From the NCBI GenBank assembly GCA_023935145.1, contig CM043700.1, forward strand, positions 38,916,620-38,980,619: a DNA stretch of 64,000 nt. Reading direction: 5' to 3'. Position 1 is the first letter of the stretch; every line of letters begins with the position of its first letter. This document shows, piece after piece, positions 39,904 to 51,100 of this stretch. Origin of the DNA: Bretschneidera sinensis (Eukaryota > Streptophyta > Magnoliopsida > Brassicales > Akaniaceae). The translations under genes and the position numbers were made by a program. The notes under the pieces were generated by a model. That model was given only the letters and a program-made list of their open reading frames with translations. It was not told the DNA's origin and searched no databases.

Positions 39904-42900
39904 ATGTCTCCTTCGAAGGGGACTGGTTCAGGATCAGGTGGTGGAGGAGGAGTGAATAACAATAATAACAGTAAGAATTACATAGAACACCAAGTCTCCA
40001 AGTTCGATACGCTTGCCGGTGTGGCCATCAAGTACGGTGTCGAGGTATTACTCCCTCCTTCCTTTTTTTTTTTTGTTTTAAAATTTATGTTTCTCTTAGA
40101 AATTTATATTGCCCTTTTCTTTTTCCTCTCATCTTTCATCCGTTTTACGTTTTTGTGTTATCATATCATTTCGTGTGTATATTATTAGGATAACAATAGA
40201 TGAGATTTCGATTTTTGTTTTGTCTGACGGAAATGCTTTGAAATGTGTAGGTAGCTGACATCAAGAGGTTGAATGGTTTGGCCACAGATCTTCAAATGTT
40301 TGCTTTGAAGACATTGCAAATTCCATTACCAGGAAGACACCCACCATCTCCCGGTTTGTCTAATGGTTCTGCTTCTCCAGCATCAAGGTATCACTATAAA
40401 AAGAAAAACCCTCTTTCATTTGCTTATTCCCCTTCCCCTTTGCTTGTTTTTTTTTCTTACTAGCGTTTACCATTCTCCACTAAAAGGAACACCTCTTCTC
40501 ACTGACAATGTTGGAAAAAAGTTTCTAAAGTTCCGCAGCTTGCTTCTAAAATTTCGATCTACCTTTTTCATGAGTTGAGCTGTATTAGTTGTTTATCACA
40601 CCTATGTGTTCTAGGATAAACTACACAATTATTACTTTCTTCCGTTTTTGTTCTTCACATCAAATTGATGATTTAGGATACGTGTTGTATTGTTTAGATA
40701 TATCAAGTTTTTTGCTATTAGAGGCAAGCAATATCTCTGTTCTCCCATACATAGATATTACATATACTCGTATATACAAAGCTTCTAATTAATTATGTAT
40801 CTTCCTATCACTTATTGTTTGTTTATCATATTATGTTCTTACTTTTATATTTTGATGAGTTGACATGTTCTATGCAGTCGATCCATAATTTGAGCTGACG
40901 ACCCAATAACTATAACTCTACTTAATCATTTCTGTCAATCCATTTTTTTAAATTTCTTTTTTATGATTTTGAGTGAGAGATGGTACTTACAGATAATGGG
41001 GTGGGGGAAAGGATAGTAGTTACCTTAAGGCGGATAAGATGTATGCCAAAATACTAGTGGCCTCCACTACTTTTGGTGCTATGGTATGAATCTCTTCTCA
41101 TTTTTCACCTTCTCCTAAGAAATATAGAACTTGATTTCCATCTATTGATTTTTCACTTTTCATACAAATAAAGTCACTGGCACACAACATGGGTCTATAG
41201 TTATACATTCTAGGATGTTATATATTCGAACTTAGATGGGTGAAATGAAAGGTTGAAAGGGAGGACATATTAACTCAGTCTTGTTCATCCAAAGTCTCAA
41301 GTTCCACACCTATTACAATTCTTTGTTCGAGGTCTCTTTTAGGGTGGTCATTAGAATTGAGAAGTCATGATGGGACTTTTGGGAGTTTCTATGGGAAGGG
41401 CATTTTGGGGAAGAAAGGATCACGTGATCGTTAAGTGGTGAGTTGCCCAAGGAATAAAGTCTAGAACTCGGGAATGCTATCACTACAATCTGGAGGATGG
41501 CTATAAAGTTCCCCAGTTTGAGCAAAATTCCTTATGATACTGCAATACTGAAAAGAAGTGCATTGTTGGATTGATGGGACATCCTTGACTGTGGATAAAA
41601 TTATTGATCTCCTTGGAATTTTATCTTTGAAGGGCCACACGCAGTCACATACACACAAACACCTTATACATATTTATAGTTTCAAATGGGATGACAGTTC
41701 ATGTCAAGGAGTATTTTTGGTGTGTTAATCACTCTTTCTATTTGTCTTTTTTCATGTATTATTTATCTTAGGTAAAGTCTCTTAATCAATGATATGGATT
41801 CCGTGTTTCCCATCCAATAAGTTGAAATGTTGGTTTCTTCAGACCCTGTTTTCTTCTCTCTTGATGGTGTTAATCTCTTATCTTATTAGCCAGATAGATA
41901 GTATTGGACAATTTACTGCATGGTGATTTCACAATGATGATTCTTTGGTTCTTGATTGTTGCCTCGCCATGTTAATTTAGGAGATAAGTAGGCTCCCAAG
42001 GTCAAGTTTCTTGCAAGGATGGGGTCGCGTATGAAAGACAAATGCCAAGTATATGATTCAAGAAAAATGTTTCCCCATATGTGTACTGTCCAAACAAAGC
42101 AAGGAGATAGGAGACCATTTATTTTCCCAGCTTTTCAGTCTTGAAAATTTTATGGAGTTCTGGTATATTAACATTGTTATTCCACCAGGAAAAAGGTTAG
42201 GAATTTGAAGATGAAGGAGAGGAGATTAGGAGAACAGAGCTTGATATTTGGCTTTCTCATAGCTTAGTGGCAGAGAAGTATGAGGGTTGTGGTGCTTATC
42301 TTGAGTGATTGGAAAGTCATGGCTGTGTGGAGGCCGCCTCCTTGTTGATTGTTTTGCTCTGCTAAAGGCTAAAGGAATGAAATGGAGAGATGTATTTCCA
42401 GAAAGTAATGAGGGAATAGATAAGAGGGACTACAGAGGAGAACCAGAGAATCTTTAAGGAAATTTAAGGGTTGTGGCAGTTAGAGAGGATTTGAACATTT
42501 AATTGGAAAGGTGAGCATTGTTAAGATTTCTAGAGAAAATCATTGAATTTCCGAGAGAGCTCTCATAGTCTCAAGATTTAAGAGAGTGGAACCTTTTGAA
42601 ATGAGTCTTGGGAGGTGTAGTTACAGTGTTTGGTGGTGAGATCCCTACCAATGGGAAACCTCTTGGTAGGTGTTCCAACTAATCAAATTATTTCATAAAT
42701 TTGTTGTATGAAAAGTGGTGAATGCCAAAATTTTGTAAAGCTTGTTTTAGGTTGATTCTTGAACATCTCTAAGAAAGGTGAAGGAAGCATGACTCACTAG
42801 TGACATCCCAGTTCAACCCACCAAGCTACAACTCTCTAAATTTCCCAATGGTAGAGAATTTATTCTCTTATCTTGCTCTTAATTTGAAAGGGAATTATTT

Positions 42901-45900
42901 AATAAATTCCTAGCTAAATAACAACAATAATAATATAATTAAACGGTCTTGGAGTGGCTTGAAAGCTCCCAAGGAAGTCAAGAAAGCTTTGATTTTGATT
43001 TCACATTCTATTTTTTGGATTGTGTGGAGAGAAAAGAACCGGAGGGCTTTTGATGGTGTGGAGAAACCTATTGGGATTATTTGAGATAATTGGTTTAACA
43101 CTATCAATTTATGGTTTAGAGAGAATTTCTTTATAAATAGTGAGGATTTTCTAGATTTTGCAATTAGCCATTGGCTTTTTGTTGCACCTTCTTGGTGTTT
43201 TTCTTATAAATTTTTTACGAGTAAAAAAATATAATTAAACGGGCATGATTATAAAATATCCCTTTAGGAACTTTGTCATGGGGTCTATATATACATAGCT
43301 TTTGGGGAGTTTATTTTAGTTTTTCGGATTGGAGTTATAAATCACTGAGACCATGAAATAAAGATTGTGTTTTTTGCTGTTCTAAGCGACATGGCGATGA
43401 TACTAAGGCCAACTTATCTAGGCTTTGTATGGTTTAGCTTATTTTCAGCTTAAAATTATAATCAGGTGCTTTCATTAGTGATGCTTTAAGCTGATTTAGT
43501 GTTATTTGATTCGTGTTTGGAAACTGAGTGCTTAATGTGCTGCTTATTTTGAAATAAGCTAAACAAACAAAGCTAGTGTGCTCAGGAACCTTCAAGAAGC
43601 TACTTCTATTGGTTTGAGTTAGATTGTCGTATTGTTAGCAAAATTGATTATAAATGACTTTGGGTTGGGATAGGGAGTTGTTCTTGGAGGACGGTCATAT
43701 TATCAAACACATTTTTGATATGCAGGTTTCATGTATTTTTCTTCAGTGGAGCCTTAGACCTGCAAATAGTAGGGTTCAATTCTTGGCCAAGGGGGTGGCA
43801 TCATAGGGAAGCATTTAAGAGTCCCCTTGTATCCACATTCTGAAAAGCAATGGGATAGTGATTGCGTTCTTGGTTCGTTGCTGTTTTGTTTTGTTGATAG
43901 GCTCTATTGAACTTCTTATTTTGTTGGGCACCTTATTATTCTTTCTTTGACTTCTTCTTTTCGTGTCTCTTTGTCCTACTTGCAATTTTTATTTACTTGA
44001 ACAAATTTCTTTTTTTTTTAAAGAACTTTGAAATATTGGTCTATTTTATTTGGATGTTTATAAAAATATCTGATTTTCGTAAAAGAAGAAAGTGGCTTTC
44101 TGGGGAAATCTGCTGCTTTCTTATATTTGGACCTTCGGAAAAGGAAATTATCCTAATCGAAGTCCAAGCCCCTTCTGGCTAGATACCTGTTCTAGTTGTT
44201 TCTCTTCTTGTCCTACTATAAATGACCAAGCTACATGCACGAATGAATAAGCTTGAGATACATAGATATCTATTCCAGTACACAAATCTTTCGATACTTT
44301 AATTCTTTTACACCAAGAAAATTCAATAAAAAAATTTGACTATACAGAGAATTATTTGCATTATAATTCTTTAAATCTTACCCTTTTCCATGTTTAATTA
44401 ATATCTTTTAGTATGTCCAATGTTGTATTTTTGGTTGATTGCATCTATGTTGGGCATATTGTTCCACCGTCAATTTGACTTGTTCTATTAGAACGTTGTT
44501 AGTCCCAATACAGTAATTTGTAATTTTGGAAAGCAATTACTAATCTGGAAAATATTTTCGAAGCCCAGACCAAGCCTGATGGTATTCTAACTGTAAATAT
44601 TTTCGATGTTTATATTCATGGGCTAATTCACAGAACTTGCTGACTTGGTTTCACTTCGTATCATTCTAGAGTTGTTCTTGTACTTTTCAGCAGGTTTATT
44701 GTTAATAAGTTTGCTGCATATAATTTTTCTGCCAATGAGTGTAACAGGATCATAATTTTTTTTCTTCTGCTGCATTTGCTTAGACTATTGCATTGGTGAA
44801 GTTATGAGTTTCTGCCTAATTAATTATTATTGAAAGCAGTTCAACCATAGGTAATCTTTCCCCTATGATATGTCATATATTGTTAGTTCTGAAAGAATTT
44901 GAGTGTAGTGAGATAGAAATGACTAACTGTTACAGATATAAATAAAGCACCTTGTTTGAGGTCAAAATATTTCAAGGGTTGCTTTGTTATTCTGCATATT
45001 TGGCGATCACATATTTTTCAATCTCTAAGTATTGGGTTCTATTTCATTATGTAATGGATTTGACATGAGGTTTATGAACACTTATTGGAGTGAAACTTAT
45101 TGCAGAGAGAAAAGCATTGAGAAAACACCACCGTGTGTAGGCCACTCCATTATGTTGGAGTCAGTTCAGTCACTAAGACTAAAATCAACTCGGCAGGAGG
45201 TTTCTCCAGCCATGAGCACTTTACGGAAGTACTATGGTCTTAAATCTATGAACCATAAGGGTTCCACTGAAGGCACTGAGATGGCAGTTTATAAAACGAC
45301 TAGTTCAGAGTACTTTGATGATGGACTGCTTCCCAAAGCCTCACCAGTATCTGTCTCACCTTCAGACCACTATCACAAGTCTAGAAATTTGGCTAATGGT
45401 TCCTTGTCTGAGAATGGTATAATTTCTGATTTTATCTGTTTTACGGATGCTGGGGACGGGGAGGGTGAGAAATCCAATGAGAAGTCTGTTCGGAGGCGAC
45501 AGAAGGCTGAAGCTGACTTCAAGGTCATTACACCAGAAAAGTTGTTGAAAGAAGAAAATGGTGGTGGAAGCAGTGGGTTCTCACCCGTAACAGGAAAGGG
45601 CTTAGCCCTGAGGCCAAAATCAGCAAGCCGAACAGTGCTGGCCAGTGATTCAGAGTCAGGATGGTTGAATTTTGTTTCAATGGGCTTGGGAGATTCTATA
45701 ATTGCTGATGGCTTGGCTGGAGTTCGTAAATCATCAAGCACATCAAGCCTGCAAGACCAGGATAGTGGTAATTTATCATCTCTTTGGCCAACTTCAAAGT
45801 GGAGTTTGAAACCTGACTTGCACACTCTCTCAACTGCGTCGATCACAAGACCTATATTTGATGGCTTACCAAAGCCAATTACTGGCCGCCGGGGCAAAGC

Positions 45901-45913
45901 TGCCCTTGATTAG
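39904..45913 (+). CDS. Intracellular LysM-domain protein
   Basis: Three exons: 39904-40044, 40251-40387 and 45106-45913, all GT-AG and in frame, 361 residues. A Gly/Asn-rich start is followed by one LysM domain at about residues 29-76 ('YIEHQVSKFDTLAGVAIKYG' continuing into 'VADIKRLNGL' and 'LKTLQIPLPG'), split by intron 1. The remaining 280 residues are low-complexity and Ser-rich, with basic patches ('SVRRRQKAEADF', 'GRRGKAALD') and no other domain. No signal peptide or membrane segment is visible, so this is the cytoplasmic LysM class (like Arabidopsis At5g08200/At5g23130, from memory), not a chitin receptor. LysM folds bind GlcNAc polymers in other proteins, but the ligand of this class is unknown. 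The 4.7-kb intron 2 carries a LINE fragment. A missed small exon inside it is possible, but direct joining keeps frame. Confidence 0.88.
42900..43235 (+). mobile_element. LINE 3' fragment in LysM intron 2
   Basis: Reads 'APKEVKKALILISHSIFWIV', 'REKNRRAFDGVEK', 'DNWFNTINLWFRENFF' and 'NSEDFLDFAISHWLF', matching the LINE in STT3 intron 3. It ends with the family hairpin GCACCTTCTTGGTGT (43194-43208; last pair G-U) and TTTTTTACGAGTAAAAAAAT. The region upstream (42000-42900) has purine-rich, degenerate sequence that may be an older part of the same insertion, but I could not match it to a domain. Confidence 0.75.
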
Positions 45914-46862
45914 TACAATTCATCAGCAAGTTCATGGAATTAATTTGTTTCTCTACATAACAGATGGTGGATTTGTTTGTGAGGCATTACTCTATATTGT
46001 CGTCTTGCATAGCTCCAAAGTCTACATGAGCAGAAAAGGCCCACCAAAAGAAAAGATTAAGAAAATACAGCAGTGAAAGTATAAAACATCCCTTCTAGAG
46101 TGTAATCTCATTTTTGAGTGAACTAGCACCAGCATCGGTAGAAGCTAGAGTGAAGCTACAATGAAGAAGGTAGGAAACAACATTTTATATTGCCTTCAGT
46201 TACAATTGTAAAACTTATCCGAAAGAGAAATAGAAAATTTGTTAATACCATTTGGACGGGATAATTCAATATCAATAATCGCATTTGTGAAATGATTGAA
46301 ATTGTTTGGCTTCTTGATTAGTAATGTACCTATCACAATTGTATGATTGTATCATTTTTAACTTCATGCTGAACGGATATTGCTTTGTAATTTAAATGCA
46401 AGCAGTGGCAAAATTTCCAGAATTAATTGGGTGTTGCACTCTGTTTTACTGTAACAAGGGCCTGTAACGGCTTCATGTTTTTTGGTCAAGTCTGTGAGCA
46501 ACATGTTCCTTGGTGTCCTTAAGTTAACATCACAACCTAATTTTTGACAGTAGGATCGTGATAATTAAAGCGTGTGCGACATCCTGATAAGCGAAGTGCT
46601 TATTAAGTTCATGCCAAAAAAGTGATGAAACTAATAATGTGTGCTGATGGCTCTTTTGTTCTGCTGACACTAATTAATTGCTCGGTAACTTCTGGTTTTC
46701 GGCGCACACAAGTGGTGGACATGAAACAATATTATGATTTACTAAAGGGGCAGTGTTGGAGAGTGCCAATAACTAGTGATATTGCGCTTGATAATTGCCA
46801 GTGGTCTCCAGTAACATGGGTAGTGGAACAAGAGTGGCTAATGTCGAAGAAGAATGTGAGTT

Positions 46863-46998
46863 TTAGTGCTTTTTTTCTTACAAAAAAATGTGTTTGAAGG
46901 GAAAGGGTAACATCCTTATCAGCACTTGTATTAGTGCTTTTTTTCTTACAAAAAAATGTGTTTGAAGGGAAAGGGTAACATCCTTATCAGCACTTGTA
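46863..46998. repeat. 68-bp tandem duplication, two copies
   Basis: Units 46863-46930 and 46931-46998 are identical as read, each starting TTAGTGCTTTTTTTCTTAC and ending CAGCACTTGTA. Full identity points to a recent event. Confidence 0.95.
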
Positions 46999-47040
46999 AG
47001 TGTTCCAACACATTATCTGTTAGTGTTCCAACACATTATC
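46999..47040. repeat. 23-bp tandem duplication
   Basis: AGTGTTCCAACACATTATC appears at 46999 and again at 47022, period 23, directly abutting the 68-bp duplication. Two separate slippage-type duplications are therefore adjacent. Confidence 0.9.
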
Positions 47041-48136
47041 AAGATATAAAGTATTGATTTTTGTCAAATCATAAAAAAGTTTATCTTACTCTATTATAAC
47101 GATAGAATTTGAATCAAGTACCCATGACGAAAAGAGTAAATCTTAATCACCCTATTAAAGCTTCCCTGAGTTTTACAGTTTCAGTATGCCATTGTAACCT
47201 CTTCCTAATTGTGAAAATAGCAATTGCTTACTCTACTATTGTTGCAGAACTTGAATCCAAGTACCCTTAACGAAGAGAGCAAGCCTCAATATTAAAGCTT
47301 TAATAAGCTTTACTGTTCTGGTGTGCGGTTGTAAACTCTTTCCTAATTATGAAAATAGCAACTGCTTTGAAATGGTAAAGTTCTTGAGTTCATCCATCAA
47401 TGAAGCCGTGCCTGAACCATATAAGTAAATTAGAGGAGAGAGCTTTTTAGTAAATCGTTTACAAGTTGCAATTGGTACTACAGGGACCATTATAAACTTT
47501 GTAATCCCATTCAACGGCGCCTAGTCCAGGGGTAAAAGCATATTGACAGTCCTCGCGTCCAATTCTGAATTTCCTTCAATACCCATTAGGGAAAATGTAT
47601 GATACCGTGATGTTTAATATGGCAACGGAAAGAGTGACATTTGATTTTTATCTTCGTTACATTTGGTGGTATTATCACCAATGTAATTAAAATGGCGACA
47701 ATTACTACTAAATGTATCATTTTTCTGATGTCATAAAAACCGTACCAGAAATATCTGACAGGCTTACCATTAATTAAACAATCTTAATAGGGAAAACCCA
47801 CACCAGAAAGGTCACATTGCTCTGACTAGTTTACATGTTCACTTTGCTCAATATTTGTGCAGAATGAACCAAAAAGCCAGTCCATAATTATACATTGCAC
47901 CAAAATCTATCGGTTACATTTCCTGGGAAGATGATCTAGATGACAAATAGTTTGAAGAAGTGAAGGTGAGGGGAAGAGAAGGATTACAAACTCTCCAAAT
48001 ACGAGTTCAAAAACACAAAACAGCCTTGAATGTTATAAAAACTCAAATCTCTCAGAAGTATGGTTCCTCTATCACTAGCCTCGAGTTCAGTTGACTAAAT
48101 ACCTTTCCTGTCCCGCATAGAGAGTGAGAGAGAGTC

Positions 48137-51100
48137 TCACCACCTATTGTTAGGCGGTTTGACTTTGTAAATACGAACTATCCAGTTTGATGTTGTAAAT
48201 GCCTCTTCCAAGTATTCAAGTTTGATATCCTTATTTCCGATTTCAACACCCCTCGCACGATCATACCTGCCACCATAGAAAAATGTACACATTCTAAGCC
48301 ACTTATTTTGGCAAGACAAACCTCCACTGGAACAATTAGGTAGATGCATCTCCAAACAATAAACACGGTCATATTCTACCCAGCAGAAAAATGAAATTGT
48401 TATGTATGTAAAAAAAAATAGTTAATGAAACCTAAATCCCATGCAAATATGAACAATGTTTTCACAAAATAATTTTGGACCAGACTACATAGTCCATATG
48501 AGGGTTTACAGAATAGTCATGCATCTTTAGAGGTGCAGTCATCTTAATTAAACTCACTGCAGGTGCACTACCAGCTCTACTTATAAACCCCAAATGTCTA
48601 TGGAGGATGAAAAGCTGTATTCCATAGGCCATAATTTATCCTTGTCAGCCAACATAATATATATGAAAGTATCGTGTCTTGTGTCTTGTGTTGCAGAAAT
48701 TTACTACAAGGAAAATAAATGCTAGAATATAGTACCTTCATTGTGTTTGTGGTTTGTTTGTTAAATAAGCAACTTTAGAACAATAAAAGAGTAAATGTAC
48801 AACTTACCCGGGAGGTCTGCCATATTCTGTTACGAGCTCTCCAAATCGATAGTAGGACAGTTTGTACCTAATCACAAAAGTACATAAATAAGATGTAACT
48901 TTTGCATACCAGAAAGCTGCTCCACTGAGTATTCCATAATCAAATATATAGTTCTGAAAAATGAAAATTCCTAATAACTCTAACCATTCACATCACTTCA
49001 ACGACCTCTAATCAATTCTAGAATTGAAGACTTACTCGAGAAGTTCCTAAATGAGCTCATAAAAATCATTAGAACCAACAGAAATTATTAGAATAAAATC
49101 ATATATAGTCAAAGAAAGAAACCCTTGTAAGAAATCGGTGCTACCTATTCCACCAAGCAGAATGGATGTAGTACAAATTCCAAGCAGAAATACTTCAAAA
49201 AATCACCCTAGATGGTAGTAATTTATTGAGATGAAATAGTGAGACAACATAACCAGGAAAGACAAGATAGTAAAGAAGAGCTGGGTACCACTTGAAACAT
49301 AGTTTCTCTTAAATGCATAGTTCACTAGATTCCTTTACAGCAAGGTCCTAAATCGTAATAAGGGTTACACAAATTATCATACAACTCTGAACCTTTTATA
49401 GAGAATTAAGGGAACAAACTAATTTCTGAGAACATACAAGACTGGATATAATAACAAAGCCTACGAAACTCATCACCAACTTCTTGCAATACCATCCGTG
49501 GAGAAATTCACTCATGTTAAGGTTTTAGTTGTCTTCTACATATATAGGAAAATGAAATGACAAGGGAAAAAGAACGAGAACTATATTTAAGAAAGAAAGT
49601 GGGTTAACCATGATATCTCATACATTTTGGCAGTGATCAGTCCAGAAGAAGAAAATGAAAAGTTGTATTTTATTCAAAATTTATTACTCCATTTCATCTG
49701 CATGACTTGAGACACAAAGAACAACCAAATGGAGAGGGGAGGAAAACTCTTAAGACTCGAAATAAAAAGGAAAAAAAAAAGAGAATAAACAAAATATATT
49801 TATTTCATATACAAAGAAAAAACTATGCAACCTGTACCTCAAAACCCCAACCCCAGAAAAGAAAGGGAAAGGAAAACTCCCACAAGAAAGAATATTCACT
49901 TAAGTACAATAGTATATATATAAACTGTTATGAAGGCAAAAATGAATAGCTGACAAAACTAAAGATCATTTGAACTATAAATCCAAACAAACCATTGTAT
50001 CAAACTCCACCCGAAACTATCTAACTAAATACAGGAAAGGAAAATCTCGATAAATATAGAGCCATTCACTAGATAAGGCACACCTTTATACCAAAGATCA
50101 ACTATAAATCCAAACCAATATATCAAACTCCATCCATAGAACCATTCAATAGATAAGGCATGTCTTAATACCGAAGAGAAAAATCATAGCCTAATTGACC
50201 TTCCCTCAAAGCTTCAACCATGCTATGAAATTGATATAGAAAAGACATTCGAACACCACAAAGGTAAACTATATTACAAAGAAGGAAAAAATCAAATCAA
50301 CTAATACAAGTACAGGAGTTAGAACAAGGAGTCAATAAATGTATCAAACTCCATCCAATCCAACTAAATACAAGAAAGACAAATCTCGATAAATATAGAG
50401 CATTCATTGTCAGCCTAATTGACCTTCCATAAAAGATCCAAGCAAATTATTTAGTAAATATGAGAAAGACTTTACAACTGCCACAAGACAACATATGTAC
50501 AAGAAAGGAAACTTTGAATTTAACCAACACAAGGACAGGAGTTAATTACAGGGAACCAATAAATGTAGCCATTACAAGGTGACCTTTTTTTATAAGTAAA
50601 AAAGAAGTATATAAATCAAAGGCACCAAAGGGGTGCCACCCAAGCACAAAAAACTATTGAGAAGATAGTAACTCAATGAAATCTATGATATCTTTATCAT
50701 TTACAAAATAATTCCACCTTGATACGGGTTATGTGACATCAAAATTGGAAAAAAAAAACTAATGGCTTAACTCAAGCCATCATATGATGGTTGAAGTGCC
50801 TAGATATTAGAAATGAAGGCTCCTCTCACACTTGCAGTCAGACCAATTGACTGTTTAGAAAAGATCTGAGTATTCATATCAGGTAAACTACATTTTTCCG
50901 CGTGGTTTGGACGCTATCAAATCACGCCCTTGAGATTTGTTTTATGACACTTGACTGCCTTACCTCGCTCCCATCAATCTAAGGGGTAATGCCCATAGTT
51001 GTCAAATCGAGAATCGAATCAAATCCTAAGATTCAGTATTAATTCTTAAAATCTATTTAAATTGACATGTATACATGTAAAACAAACAATATACATTAAA

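Larger units (their letters stand above)
45914..48136. other. LysM 3' region and spacer before STT3
   Basis: The first few hundred bases are the probable 3'UTR of the LysM gene, and the last hundred or so the 3'UTR of the convergent STT3 gene. An open frame at 46622-46897 has no recognisable family. Two short tandem repeats (46863-46998 and 46999-47040) lie in the middle. No transposon end was recognised. Confidence 0.5.

Noticed and set aside
45373..45897. 174-codon open frame antisense to the LysM gene
   Set aside because: It is a shadow of the sense coding region; the sense frame joins the upstream exons and carries the family's sequence.
46622..46897. 91-codon plus-strand frame
   Set aside because: No known family, no splice context, and its 3' end lies in a tandem repeat.
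47515..47575. tRNA-like word 'gcctagtccaggggtaaaagc'
   Set aside because: No cloverleaf can be folded and the T-loop consensus is absent.
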